Shown here: piece by piece, positions 11,401 through 23,289 of the stretch
How the letters are laid out: the number at the start of each line of letters is the position of its first letter
How positions within the stretch are numbered: position 1 is the first letter of the stretch
Source of the DNA: Branchiostoma floridae
Lineage: Eukaryota > Chordata > Leptocardii > Amphioxiformes > Branchiostomatidae
Direction of reading: 5' to 3'
DNA: 64,000 nucleotides
Assembly (NCBI RefSeq): GCF_000003815.2
Contig: NC_049992.1
Location: 5,406,481 to 5,470,480, forward strand
The notes under the pieces: model-generated
Told to the model about the DNA's origin: nothing
What the model saw: only the letters and a program-made list of their open reading frames with translations
The model's database searches: none
Program-made: the position numbers and the translations under genes

Positions 11401-14400
11401 AGTTACATTTCTGAAAGCTTTTTTTCTCTCTCAGACAGGAAGTTTTGTAATGGCAACACGTTTATAGAAAGCAGACCATTGGCTCACAATGCTTTATTTT
11501 TAGATCCATGCTTCGCTATCCCCTAAGAGGGATACCTAAACTGTTATTGGTTTTTGCTTTGCCGTTTATTTTTAGTGGGCTAATCGGCAATGTAGTGTTA
11601 AACTTTTTACTCCCTTTTTTCGTACAGTACAAGATTTTGGGTTCAGCTTGTCCTATTTTGTGACAGAGGTTGGTGTTTGCATTGCAGGGTTGAGCCAGCT
11701 CACACTGAAAGTTCAGGTGCAGACCTGAGTGTGGACTATGTCAGTAGAAGCAAAAACAGACAGAGCAGATTTTTCCATGGTGAGTACATTATATTACACT
11801 GTACAGTTGCCATATTGCTTCTGTGTAAATGCATTGAATGTTACTGTAAAGCGATCACAAGAATAAAAAAAAAGTTGTACTACATTGATTTAGCTTATTT
11901 GTGCTGAGATTTATTTTAGAGTTTAGACAACAAATGTGAGTTTGAAAGACTATTTCTTTTTATAAAACTTTTTGCGTGTAAGCCACAATACATGTATGTT
12001 TCTAGGTAACATCACCTCCATATACATGTCGAGTATGGGAGTTTCAGACTCTTAGCACATCCAAAAACAAAATTTTTGATTTGTACTTTGCAGTGCCTTT
12101 ACTTTATGTCCTAAACCAACACACAGCAACAATTATTATTTCACACTATATATATATCTCTGTTATACTTAACAATATCTGAAAAAATTGGTATATGATT
12201 TTCACTATTATGATAATTTCCCTTACTTGCAGAACCCCTGTATCAGGTCTACAGAGCACAGAACTCAGCCAGAAGTATCAGGAGTAACCGTTCAGATGCT
12301 ATCACAGAGGAGGACATAGAGGAGGAGGATGGTGACGATTATGAGGATGTCGTATCCATGTCTGCTAGTGAAGCTTCTCTCAAGAGAACCATGTGGAAAG
12401 ACCTACCTGAGGTTACTGTACATGCAGTTATTTCTCTACTAGTAGACATTTATGTTCTTGGTAGGAGGGAGGACAAGAGGCTTTCATAATGTTTTGTCGA
12501 AAATGGAGTTTGCCATTTAAACAATAATCTGTAGTGAAAGAAGCAGTTAAATATTCTTTCAGACCCATGCAATACCTGTTGCCATAATGCCACTTAGGCT
12601 TTGGATTTTTCTTACTGTGTCTATAGCAGGGTATACTTGTTCATATTGCCAATCCCATGATGGCACAGTCTGCAAGGACACCATACTTTACAAGGAAGGT
12701 GTTGCTAGCCCCTAAAGTTCCTCTTTATAGTCACATCTTTTTATATCATTTTAAAGACAGGTACAACCCCATTCGAGATGTCCTGACCCAAGATTGAACC
12801 TGTACTTTCTACACTTCTTACTCCAAATTCAGTCTTGAAATTTTACAAAACACACCACCATCCTTGTACTTCTAAGGTGCGGACGAGTGGATTCCTGAAT
12901 TCGCTGAGCTCTGCTGAGTTGAAGCTCCAGGAAGCCCTGTTTGAGGTCGTGACCTCCGAGGCGTCGTACCTCCGTAGTCTGAACATACTGGTGGACCATT
13001 TCATGCCTGGGCTCATCCGACCACTCAGTAGGACAGAGAGAACACATCTTTTCTCTAACTGTAAGGAAGTCAGGGACCAGAGTGAGAGGTAAGTTTGTCA
13101 TAGTCAGGACTGTTGTACAGTTTTAATGTTACCTGAGTGTAAGTACCATACAGGATTGGTTCCATACAAAACTGCTATACAGTGTCTCTCTATTTGTTTG
13201 TTTTGCGCAGCTAATAAGTGACCTCTCAGTGTAACACAACAGTTTTGTACAGTTACAAGCTGTGTGAGACTTACCGGTACTACCACTCTTTCGAGCTTGA
13301 ATCTCAAAGTCTGTACAAACAAGACATTTGCACATGACATTGATTGTACAACAAAAGTTTTTTTCTTGGGCTCTTAAATAACAAGAACACAATGTTAGAA
13401 GTTGGGCCAAATGTGTGTAATTTCATGTTACACTTACAGTGCTAGATATGGTTTGCATTTAGAAATTGCATGTAAAATGTTTGCCATTACATCAGGGTTG
13501 TAGCGAGAACCCGTCCTTCCGTCCTTTGACAGAATTTTGTAGCTGGGGATGGAAAAAAAATTGACCATTTCTGTCCTCTGTTACGGACAAAAATCGATAT
13601 GAAAAGATATGATAAAACTGTCTCCCTTGTGTAATTTTTCACCAAAACAGATGCATTGAACAGCTTAGTCTACCAACAAAATGCACACCACAAAATGCAG
13701 GAAATATTGTTTTAGAGGGTCTAGATTTCAATTTGAAATTCAAAATTTTCCGGGGGTACATGCACCCGAACCACCCTAGAAATGTCGCGACGTTTCGCGC
13801 CTTGGGCACTCAATGCCATAGGATTCAACATCGAGGGGACGGAAAATGATTTCAGGCTGGCTACATCCCTGCATTACATGCAAGTTTGCTTGTAACCAAC
13901 GCAAAGTATTACAAGCACTAAATCTTGTGTCTTGATGATGCTTTTTTTTTAATCATTGCGATCTTCCTGTACCTTTTGTTATCTCCAGACTGTTACTTGC
14001 AATGGAAGGGCAGCTCCAGAAAGACATCCGCCTGTCCAAGGTGCCTGACCTGGTGCTGAACCATGCCAGGAGCTATTTTGAGGAGTACATCAAGTACTGT
14101 AGGAACCTGGTGTACCAAGAGAGAGTTCTACGCAGGCTCACGTACGCTTACTTCTCTTAATCTAACTTGGATGTAGATAAGCATGTTCTTTTGGTCCAAC
14201 GAAACTTAGAGTCAGTAAGACACAGAGAAGTTTGTTTTTGATATCTCATTGCTAGACTTGTTTTTCTTGTAAAATTCACAGTGATAAGGTGCTTTTTCGA
14301 CTTCACTGTAGAAGGACCATCCAGAAATTTGATGTAATAACAGTCATAATTACAATTTGTACACAACATCAATGAACACTTCTTATCCACTCTTTTTGTA

Positions 14401-17400
14401 AAGCATGTTTGGAACCTCTGTGTTGATTTAATCATCAAGATTTAGACTCTCCTGATACATGTAATGTGTAAAAGAACCCAAAATGCTTACCAGTATAAAA
14501 GAAGAGTACTCTCATGTCCCTAATAAACATACCCCCCGGAATAAACATACCCCCCGGACAAATCTTCAATATCTAATAAACATACCCCCCGGAATAAACA
14601 TACCCCCCGGAAAATTACCAAATTGACAAGTATTTAACTGTGACCATGCTACTTCTGTTCAAAGAAAAGAAGATGATAAGCAGGTAGGTTCTTTTTATTT
14701 ATTTATGCCTAAGAACCACATCAGTTGTATAAATAATGAATTGAAGAACTATGGATAGAAAAATTATCTTGTTCGAATTATGATATTTTCTCCATTTTGT
14801 AATATAAGGTACAGTGAAACCTGCCTTATGGGTCACCTGAGTATAGGGGCTACCTGTTTTCTTCGGTTCCTTGGATTTTTCCCATTGACCTAAACATTAA
14901 GAAATAGTCTATAGCGGTCACCTGTCGAATGCGGTCACGGCCAGACGATTTTCAGTCCGGCCGCTATGCCAACACTGCCGATAGCGGTCACCGGCGCGAC
15001 TGGCCGGGTTCACTTTTTTTTTCAATTTCTGCACTACATCAACAAAATGTAGGCTCAACTTGGACGATTTACGAAGGAAACGTTGAATAAAGAAACATTA
15101 TACAAAATTATGTGATTTTATGCGAAGTTTTTCCACCAAATTATGTTGGCGTTTTTTCTCATCTCAGACTCTTTGCACTTCTACCTTTCTCTACATCGTC
15201 ATTTCTGTGCAGACTGGAAGACTATATGGACAGATTTTACAAATAGACCGTCCGTTCATGTATCTGATGTTTTAGGTTCTTGAAATGCATGTACGCTGTC
15301 CCAATTTTCGTATTCCGCGGGCCAAAAATGGAAAATTATCTCCGTCTTTGCGTAATTTGCCAAGATGGCGTCGCTGCAGCAAAACAAGGTCACTAGGGGT
15401 CAATGGACGACTCCATTTTTACCAAGGTAAAATGTCGCAACAAGAATTCTGATGTTTAGCATAAAATACATCGATTACGGTATAAAAACAATTAAAATCT
15501 ATTACATGAACGTTAGTTATGTGAAAACTAGACTAAGGCTGATTTTTGTCAAAGAAATAAGCATACGTAGAGAAAGTTTATTTCGACGTGACCATCTCGG
15601 CATAATGGCACATGCATCTACAGAGGAAAGTTTTAGTCGCGGTTCGAAGCTTAGAAAAAATATGATTATCAACTTGCTGTTTTTACCAACGAATTCCTGC
15701 CGTTTTGGACAATTTGCGACGTCAAAACTCTTATCACAAGGGAAACGAAGTTATAGTTATTTTTACGTCCAGCATTTATTATGTCAACGTATCACTCTTC
15801 CGCCTCGCGGCCGAAAGCGCATGGAACCACAAGACCGGAATTTCCTCATGCAAGGTGCTGGTTTACGATGTAAACAGAGACTGTAAACTACTACTAAATT
15901 AAAACTAAAAGTTATTTATGTAAAAATTGTATTTCAAAACGTCAGTGTGGTGTCTTATTTTCCCCCAAGAACAACATTTACTTCGTAGCGTCATAGCGAG
16001 ATGGACCGAAATCACCGAAAGAGTAACGTTACCGCGTACGCTACTCATGTTTGGGTCAAAGCCGCGGGGAAATCCTCGCTGTTTCGCCTGAAAAATAGTG
16101 AATTTTGAGCAAAAATACCGCGGAAATATGGGCAGAAACCCCCAAAACTTCAATTCTTCGAGGGTCCTGGCTTAGCAAAGCCCCAATTTTCAGAAAAAAA
16201 TAAACGTACCGTCCAAAATAAGAACGTACCGGGTGGATTGTGAGGCTGAAAAAAATAAACGTCCCGGTACGTTTATTAGGGACATGAGAGTAAGGATGGC
16301 CACAAAAGGCATGTGATGAGGCTAAATGATATGAACTGTGTGCCATAGCAAAGCTGCATTGCACACCTTGTTCTGGAAAAGCATTAGGCTTCATGATAAA
16401 CATTCAGCTTTACATTTTTCACTTGATTCATACTTGTAAACTTTACAGGACAGTAGTTTTTGTTTTTGCACAGTTGGTGTTTCATAGTCTGTATAGACTG
16501 ACTGGCAGTTATATTAACTTTGCAGGACCGAGAACACGGGGTTCCACAGCATGCTGCAGAAGCTGGAGGTAGACCGGATGTGTGCAGGGCTGGACCTGCA
16601 GTCCTTCCTCATACTCCCCATGCAGAGGATCGCTCGGATGCCCCTCCTCTTCGATGTGAGCACTTTTAATAAGGAACATCAGCCATTTTAATTGTGATCT
16701 AAATCTTCAGTTTGATTTGGATTGTATTTTTCTTAGTGATATGTCAATTACTGATCAGATGCATCTCTCTTGTTTAAGAAAATTTTTTTACCCACGTATT
16801 GTGTTTAGCAGGATAAAACTGATACTGTGTATTTTTATCAACAGGCAATCATCCAGAGAGCTGAAGTTGGGACATCCCTTTATAACTCTGCATACAGAGC
16901 ATACAAGTTTCTGAGCAAGGTCAGCAAATTAATTTTAGTGCCAGTTATAAGACTTATAAACTTTGTTTTCATTTGTACATTGTGTAAATGCATATACAGT
17001 GTTATTATGGACTGTATATGATATTGTGTGGAGTCAGTATTTGATCATAGCAGATTTTAAGAGTATTCCACATTCAAAACTTGAACAATTGTGCATTCAA
17101 TCATCGTGTAGCTCTTAAAGAAAAGACTGAGATGTTTTGGGTCTGTTGTAAAGAATATTACATGTATGTTGTTGAAGACAGCAACATAATGTCATAGTAC
17201 ACACTAAGCTGTACTTGCAAAATTGTATAATCATGGTATATCAGGAATTAGTGAAAGATATGTCTAATCCTATTAATTGTTTATCAATTGTCCATGACTG
17301 TATGTTTATGAATTAAAGCCCATCAAGAATATGACTAATCTTCATAATGTAAGTCTTTTTTCATTTTGCCATCAGTTTAAGTATGAGTATTTTTCTCCTC

Positions 17401-20357
17401 AGACACTTAAAGCCTGTAATGAAGAAGCCAGGATAATGGCTAAGACAGAGGAGATGGTTCTGCTGCAGAAACAGTTGACTTTCAAGCCAGGAGTAAAGGT
17501 ATGCTAAACAAATACATTATTGTTAAGCTTGATATGATTCCAGGTATATTTAGAACTGGACTTTGTCAGAACCAAGCCTTTCATGGATCCTGAATAGATT
17601 TTTTGAAACAATGACTACTTGATAATCATAGTATTCATACAATTTGATGCAAAGGACCAGAGAGTAGGTTGTTCACCTTGCACATTTAGTAGGTAGTTGA
17701 GATTTATTCCCAGCAGACTTTTGAAATGGTATATACATGTACTGCTTTCTCTGCTTAGCCCTTGGGCAAGAGTGAAACACACACCACTTCCAGTGTACCA
17801 ACCCGCTACTGTTAATAATTCTGCAAAGCCCTTTTGACACGAAGATGGGCACCATCCTTTGCACCAAGAAGAACTTTCACTAAATGATTGTTATTATACA
17901 TAGCATAAAGTAAATTGAAACCTGAATGAATTCTGTCATTTCAACTTCATACTATGTTTTAATACCATGTCGTCATGCCATATCTTTCACTAACCAAGCG
18001 ACTTGTACATTTTGTGCTTGTCCCAGGAAATCGCAGTGGTTTCTGGTAAGAGGTACCTGGTGAAGAAAGGAGAGCTGACTCAGATCACTCAGGAGAAGAA
18101 AAAGTACCTGAGACAACCGCTACACATGTTCCTCTTCACCGATCTTCTACTCGTCACAAAGAAGAAAAGGTAGGGTGACTTCCTTCCAAAGAAATTTTCA
18201 TAACAGAAAAAAAGCAATGAGAATTGTCAGATGTCACCCCCCAACATAAACTGCTTTGCAGCCTACCAGCATAATGATTGAAGAATAAAAAAAGAAGCCC
18301 AGCGCTGAGCATGTTTAAAAATACTGTACAATGTAATACACCTTTGTACAACTCAGTCATACAGTAAACACCTACTGGAACACTTTTCTATTGCAATTCC
18401 TATACTCAACTGTGGCCTATCTTTATTGCTCAGTGATTTGCAGTATACCATCATCGATTATGCCGAAAGAAGTTTTGTGGAAGCCAAAGAAAAGGAGGAT
18501 CCAGACTTTGCCCTGTCAGCCACCAAACTCACGGCCACTCAGAAGCTCCGCCGGTTCACAGGCACACTGACCATCCCTCCTATAGAGTCTCTCTTCACCA
18601 TGGAGCTGTTTGAAAACCACGAGGGGAAGCATGTCATGATAGACCTTGCCTCAACTTTGTAAGTAGTGTCAATTCTTATTGAAGTAAGGATTGTTGCAGT
18701 GTTGTTGTTGTTTGTTTGTACTTATTTTTGTTTGTTTATTCCGTGTTTTCAGGAGTGAGAGGACTCGGTGGGTGGAAGCCATTATGCCACCAAAGTCGGA
18801 CGTGTCGGGAGAAACTATTTATGAGGAATGGGGTATGTCAGATGTTTCTATTTTTCTAGCAGATTTGTTTCTTTTTTTAAACCTTTGTTTATTCATGAAA
18901 GCTCAATTTGGCCCGCAGGCCGCTTTTCATTGAGGCAATGAGGGAAGATGTAAGGGTAATACAAAATGTATATTAAACAGAGGTTAAGTATAGCAGTTTA
19001 AAAAGAAACTGGACATCGAAATCTTGCTCACAAACAAATATTATCAAATATCGAGGACCTTTAGTCTTAGACTAAGAGTAGATTCGAGTAGATGACTCGG
19101 TTAACTGTCCTATAAAATGTTGACAATCCTGTGTTTTTGCCCTTGTAGACTGTCCACAAGTCCAGGTGATCCACCCGTACCAGGCCCAGCAGCCAGACGA
19201 GCTGGAACTGGAGCGCTCCGACATTATCAATGTCAGCAGGAAGATGGCAGATGGTAGGATGATCATTCATCTGTTCTTTCGTACACTTACATTCCTTCCT
19301 TCCTTCCTTCCTTCATTAATTCATACATTCATTTGTTAATTCATCCGTACATGAATTCATTCTTCCATTCATTTTTTTTCATTCATTCATTTATTCATTG
19401 ATTTAATCTGTCCATTATTTTTAATTCCACATATTCATACCAATAGATTCTGACTTAAATATATGAAGCTATTTTGTCTATTTGGTCCAATATGTATACA
19501 AATTTGGATACAAATTGCATCAAGTCTTACAATTTTTGTTTTACTCCCTTTAGGTTGGTATGAAGGAGAGAGGATCAGAGATGGTGAGAAGGGCTGGTTC
19601 CCTTCCAGCTACACTGAAGAGATTGAGAATTCTCACGCTCGCGCCCGCAATCTCAAGTACAGGCACAGGAGACAACTATCCCTCGGAGAGGCCTAGGCAG
19701 AAAGTTACGGATCACAGCTACACTGAAGAGATTGAAAATTCTCACGCTCGCGCCCGCAATCTCAAGTACAGGCACAGGAGACAACTATCCCTCGGAGAGG
19801 CCTAGGCAGAAAGTTACGGATCACAGCTACACTGAAGAGATTGAAAATTCTCACGCTCGCGCCCGCAATCTCAAGTACAGGCACAGGAGACAACTATCCC
19901 TCGGAGAGGCCTAGGCAGAAAGTTACGGATCACAGCTACATTGAAGAGATTGAGAATTCTCACGCTCGCGCCTGCAATCTCAAGTACAGGCACAGGAGAC
20001 AACTATCCCTCAGAGAGACATAGGCAGAAATTTACTGATCACAGCTACACCGAAGAGATCGAGAATTCTCACGCTCGCGCCCGCAATCTCAAGTACAGGC
20101 ACAGGAGACAACTATCCCTCGGAGAGACATAGGCAGAAATTTACTGATCACAGCTACACCGAAGAGATCGAGAATTCTCACGCTCGCGCCTGCAACCTCA
20201 AGTACAGGCACAGGAGACAACTATCCCTCGGAGAGACATAGGCAGAAATTTACTGATCACAGCTACACCGAAGAGATCGAGAATTCTCACGCTCGCACCC
20301 GCAACCTCAAGTACTGGCACAGAAGACAACTATCCCTCGGAGAGACATAGGCAGAAA
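4683..20357 (+). CDS. Ephexin-family RhoGEF (DH-PH-SH3), 18 coding exons
   Basis: Guanine nucleotide exchange factor for Rho GTPases, of the NGEF/ARHGEF5/15/16/19/26 group. Coding exons: 4683-5470 (ATG 4685), 6818-6872, 7857-8016, 8428-9160, 9849-10013, 10516-10684, 11688-11779, 12233-12411, 12877-13088, 13989-14141, 16526-16655, 16845-16919, 17403-17498, 18027-18169, 18434-18658, 18753-18832, 19149-19253 and 19554-19696 (stop TAG). Exon phases fit throughout and give about 1233 residues if one missing base in exon 1 is restored. Domains: Pro/Ser-rich basic N-terminus, acidic tyrosine motifs (YEDV type), DH about 790-985, PH about 1010-1140, SH3 about 1160-1212. The linker [15 protein letters not shown] before the DH and the [19 protein letters not shown] start of the SH3 are typical of ephexins, which act downstream of Eph receptors and are switched by tyrosine phosphorylation. 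Confidence 0.93.
6248..6326. repeat. Short inverted repeat (fold-back) in ephexin intron 1
   Basis: GTCTTAGGGCTGACCAGGAT (6248-6267) pairs with ATCCTCATCAGCTCTAAGAC (6307-6326) with a few mismatches, across a loop of about 40 bases. Probably a small non-autonomous element. Confidence 0.55.
6818..6872 (+). CDS. Ephexin exon 2, 55-nt micro-exon
   Basis: Acceptor ATGTTGTCCCAG and donor AATAG|GTAAAT. It supplies two bases to complete the codon left by exon 1 and leaves two for exon 3, reading [19 protein letters not shown]. Without it exons 1 and 3 are out of phase. No ORF search would report it at this length. Confidence 0.75.
7198..7276. repeat. 79-bp fold-back repeat in ephexin intron 2
   Basis: TTAGCCTGGATATCAGACCC at the left end pairs with the inverted GGTGTCTGATATCCAAGCTAA at the right end, with few mismatches. 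This forms a near-complete hairpin. Confidence 0.65.
7466..7785. mobile_element. hAT-like MITE next to ephexin exon 3
   Basis: Imperfect terminal inverted repeats CAGCGTGCAAAATAC and GTATTTTGTACACTG flank an interior rich in GTGCAAC motifs. GACAA stands immediately outside both ends, shorter than the 8-bp duplication expected for hAT. Confidence 0.5.
7857..8016 (+). CDS. Ephexin exon 3, first YEDV motif
   Basis: Acceptor AAATTCTCCCAG, donor AGAAAG|GTACAA. It encodes a basic Ser-rich stretch, [12 protein letters not shown], followed by an acidic motif, [15 protein letters not shown]. It lies 71 bases after the end of the MITE-like element at 7466-7785. Confidence 0.88.
8428..9160 (+). CDS. 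Ephexin exon 4, largest internal exon
   Basis: Acceptor TTTATTTTCCAG, donor TTTGACAG|GTACAT. It encodes an acidic cluster ([18 protein letters not shown]), a polyproline segment ([19 protein letters not shown]) that could bind SH3 domains, a basic stretch and REEYEDMAS. It ends in phase 1. Confidence 0.92.
9849..10684 (+). CDS. Ephexin exons 5 and 6 (9849-10013, 10516-10684), acidic tyrosine region
   Basis: Exon 5 reads [19 protein letters not shown] and then [15 protein letters not shown]. Exon 6 reads [16 protein letters not shown] and [12 protein letters not shown]. Exon phases 1/1 and 1/2 are consistent. The acidic tyrosines resemble Src-family and SH2-binding sites; phosphorylation is inferred. 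Confidence 0.9.
11688..12411 (+). CDS. Ephexin exons 7 and 8 (11688-11779, 12233-12411)
   Basis: Exon 7 encodes [20 protein letters not shown]. Exon 8 encodes [19 protein letters not shown] and ends MWKDLPE, which joins in phase to [10 protein letters not shown] of exon 9. The exon 8 donor, GAG|GTTACT, is weak, but the phase and the family alignment both require it. Confidence 0.85.
12877..16919 (+). CDS. Ephexin DH-domain exons 9-12
   Basis: Exons 12877-13088, 13989-14141, 16526-16655 and 16845-16919 encode the catalytic Dbl homology domain. It has the CR1 helix [37 protein letters not shown] (the conserved CR3 helix, L..P.QR..R.PLL) and AYKFLSK. CR3 contacts the GTPase, so catalysis looks intact. 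The 2.4-kb intron 10 (14142-16525) hosts a 1.8-kb TIR element. Confidence 0.93.
13493..13871. mobile_element. hAT-type MITE, 379 bp, in ephexin intron 9
   Basis: Terminal inverted repeats CAGGGTTGTAGC and GCTACATCCCTG (one mismatch) are flanked on both sides by the 8-bp direct repeat CATTACAT (13485-13492 and 13872-13879). An 8-bp duplication with CAGGG ends is the signature of the hAT superfamily. There is no transposase. Confidence 0.88.
14509..16290. mobile_element. TA-flanked TIR transposon, 1.78 kb, non-autonomous
   Basis: Perfect 20-bp terminal inverted repeats CTCTCATGTCCCTAATAAAC and GTTTATTAGGGACATGAGAG are flanked by TA on each side. That fits Tc1/mariner/pogo-type insertion. Inside the left end, the motif ATAAACATACCCCCCGG is repeated four times. 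A second element-like start, CAGTGAAACCTGCC (about 14815), lies within. The only long ORF (15452-15886) has no recognisable transposase features. Confidence 0.8.
17403..18832 (+). CDS. Ephexin PH-domain exons 13-16
   Basis: Exons 17403-17498, 18027-18169, 18434-18658 and 18753-18832. Seen in order are [18 protein letters not shown] (DH/PH linker), [37 protein letters not shown] and [12 protein letters not shown]. That is the standard PH order of beta strands and a C-terminal helix with its invariant Trp. Confidence 0.93.
19149..19696 (+). CDS. Ephexin SH3-domain exons 17-18 and C-terminus
   Basis: Exons 19149-19253 and 19554-19696. The SH3 fold runs from [15 protein letters not shown] through [21 protein letters not shown], with the conserved ALYDY-like start, WW pair and PSSY end. 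It is followed by a basic tail, [15 protein letters not shown], then TAG. The last 85 or so bases are unit 1 of the 109-bp tandem array. Confidence 0.95.
19609..20357 (+). repeat. 109-bp tandem array, 7 copies, duplicating the ephexin stop-codon region
   Basis: Unit starts are at 19610, 19719, 19828, 19937, 20046, 20155 and 20264, an exact 109-bp spacing. Every unit carries the code for [20 protein letters not shown], then RQLSLGE and a TAG, without any internal indel. Units 1-3 are almost identical. Units 5-7 share TTTACTGATC and GAGACATAG variants. Unit 1 is the real coding end; units 2-7 lie in the 3' UTR. Confidence 0.95.
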
Positions 20358-23289
20358 ACATGTTTTTAACAATGGGGAATCCTGTTGTCCTAAAGTTTTG
20401 TAATCAAGAACAGACTTTGGTCGTGACACTATTTCTCGACAGATAACAGAAGACAAGATACAAGTTTGTCACTCTACAAGGTACTGTCGGGTTGTGCGGT
20501 TATTTTGCTTCCTAAACGCTTTTTGCTGGTTGGCAAAAGTTACTGATCAAGGAACATCCATGTACCTTCTCAAGTTGTACAGTTTTTTTTGAGGGGGGTG
20601 CGGCTAAAAGATAAAGAAATCATGCAAGATAAATTTAGTGGTGTATTACAAATTATCAAATTGGTGAGGTGTATAGAGGGTGTTGGTCATCGCAAAGGGA
20701 TGGATTGTGCGNNNNNNNNNNNNNNNNNNNNNNNNNNNNNNNNNNNNNNNNNNNNNNNNNNNNNNNNNNNNNNNNNNNNNNNNNNNNNNNNNNNNNNNNN
20801 NNNNNNNNNNNCTTTTAACACTGGGCCCATATATAGTCAGATTTTAGATATTGTATATAAAGAAGAAGGGAAGTTCTTTTTTATTTACAATGCACATTTA
20901 CACATTGTAAGTATATATTCAATCAACCTGGTAGCAATGGACACATTTTTCATGGAAGAAAACATAGACCATGCTCATGTAATATATGTAAATTTTGTAT
21001 AACTTAAAAATTCACCATTTTATCAAAATTGGGCTTGACTATGTTTGCTTAAACTTTTAAGAGTGTGTTGACCCTTATCAAATTCACTGCCTTACTGTTT
21101 CTACTCTTCTCATTTCCAGTCATTTAGTTATCTGTTACTGGAGTTTGTAGTACATGTACATTTGTCCCCCCCCCCCCCCCAACAACCTGGAGGTCAAGGG
21201 ACTAGGTAGGTAGGTAGGTACACTTGGGGGAGATGTCAGAGCTGTCTTGAAGGTAGTGTTCCAAAAGTAATATCTCGACCCCAAAAAATTAAAGGAATAT
21301 TCCTTAAGAATGAAGCAATAAAGACTCAGTGAGGCAAAATTTCAGTTTCTGTCAAAAGCGATGTATTATGCAGATAAGATATGTGACTCAGCATTTAATG
21401 GATCACAATATGCAGAAAGAACAAATGTTTGTATTAGATTCATTCCTATGTTGCATTTCCCATTGCACATTTGACCGATTGCTGGCATTTCTTAGCCTTT
21501 TGCAGGGGAATTATACAGTCACACAAAAATTAATTGACAAGAGGTTCAGCTCATATACAAAGTAGCTTTCAGTTGCACCTGTTTCAATAAGTAATGCCTT
21601 TTGAAATTCACAGTTACTGTATTATTGAGTGACTTCTCTCCTTTTTAAACTGTGCAATGTTAATTGCTTGACAATGGCTTCACAAAAGTACAAGTTAGAC
21701 TATCCAAAGTCTATGAATGTCATTTTATTTTTATTCTACACCAGCTGATGATGGTATAATTGATTTTATTACTGTACTATTGCCTTCTGTTGCAGTCCAT
21801 ATTATTTTAAACATGATTTGTCGTTTTGCTTTTGGAACAATACACATTAATCAGACAATGTTAGTTTGATTATGTATGGTTTATTCCCTATTGATGGAAT
21901 GATGCTATGATATTTTATAGCAGGATGTTGTAATTAAGTCTATTTTTAGTTTATACACTGTAAAACGTTTTAAACTTCTTTTGTTTCTAATCACCAGTTG
22001 TGTAGATAGACTTTAATTTAACATCTAATTTTTGGGGTGTTTAATCAAAACTTTGATTTATGGGGGGGAAGGCGTAAGGGAATTAAAAAACACAGACTGG
22101 AAACAACAACATATACAGCTGTATTCTGTTTATCTTTGCGCACTGTACATAATTGTATATGAATCAAGTTTCTGCAGTTCTTACAAGTTAAAACAGAATA
22201 CTGTAAAACATACTGAAGATGAACAATTGCTTGACTCTGCTCGAGCTGTTTTCGAAAGTATTTGCATTACGATATGTAATTATAATGTTATCAGATTGAA
22301 TGTGATTCCCATTTTATTACTGACGTGTGTCATTCTGTAAGTTTGATTTTTTTTAAATATCCAACATAAATTTTTTTCATACAAAAAGGAACATTTGTGG
22401 GTCCTTGCTATGACATACAATACTCCCCCCCCCCCCTGTGTAAAATGATAATAATTCAGAAGGGGCAATACTGTTTTGTTTGGGACAGGGGCTTAGGCCA
22501 TTATTTACGGTCATCATGATCAAATAGATATTTTTCTGGTCTGACTTAAATGTTTGTTTAATGCTGCACATATTTTGTCCTTTTTCTGCTGCACATGCAC
22601 TTGGAGTACTCCTTATCATGTTTTTGTGATTGGAGTATAACCATTCATGTTATCTTATAGTACATGTACACTCAATGAAGCAAAAGATCTATTAAACTAT
22701 GACATCGACAAAAGGAACACAAGTATACATCAAAATTTGGAACAAAGTAATGAAGAGATTTTATTTCAGATTGGCACGGTACACATTCAGAGTACTATTG
22801 TCTGCTATTTCACATGACCATTGTTCCATTTTTAAATGATCAACTACTGTGACGATTGGCGCTCAGGAATATATGCATTGTAATACGTTTTCATTGTTTT
22901 AATCAATTTTTTTACTAAAACCGGTCTTTTTGTTTCTTTTTGGCTAAGAATTCTCGTGCAATATGATGCTAAAGTTTATGATGATTTTAAGGATTATGAC
23001 TGAGTCGGCAACTTCAACAAGTTGATATATTAAATTACTAGTACTACAAACTGGAATTATTTAGTTGCTTTAACATTTTTTACTTCATTGAATACTGCAA
23101 TGGATCTGTGATTATACGATCGATGTAATGATGAATAACTAGAGGGAACTCTGTATATGTCTAGAGAATATAGTACATCGAAGAAACTGTTATATTTTGA
23201 AAGAACATAATGCCTGAGTTTTAAACGGAAAGTTGGATAATCTGTTCGCGGCCCGTCATATTCTCTACATCAAACTATTCTACGTGACG
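20358..23289. other. Ephexin 3' UTR and intergenic, no gene recognised
   Basis: AT-rich, with an assembly gap (20712-20811), C homopolymers at about 21168 and 22425, and a short AGGT repeat at about 21205. AATAAA at 21317-21322 is a candidate polyadenylation signal. No coding pattern was found on either strand. Confidence 0.7.
20712..20811. other. Assembly gap (100 N)
   Basis: Exactly 100 N characters, within the region downstream of the ephexin stop codon. Confidence 0.99.

Noticed and set aside
15452-15886. 144-codon ORF in the 1.8-kb TIR element as a transposase
   Set aside because: No DDE-like spacing or helix-turn-helix pattern is visible; probably chance or a relic.
20589-21002. 137-codon ORF downstream of the ephexin gene
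   Set aside because: A third of it is the assembly gap and the rest shows no coding pattern.
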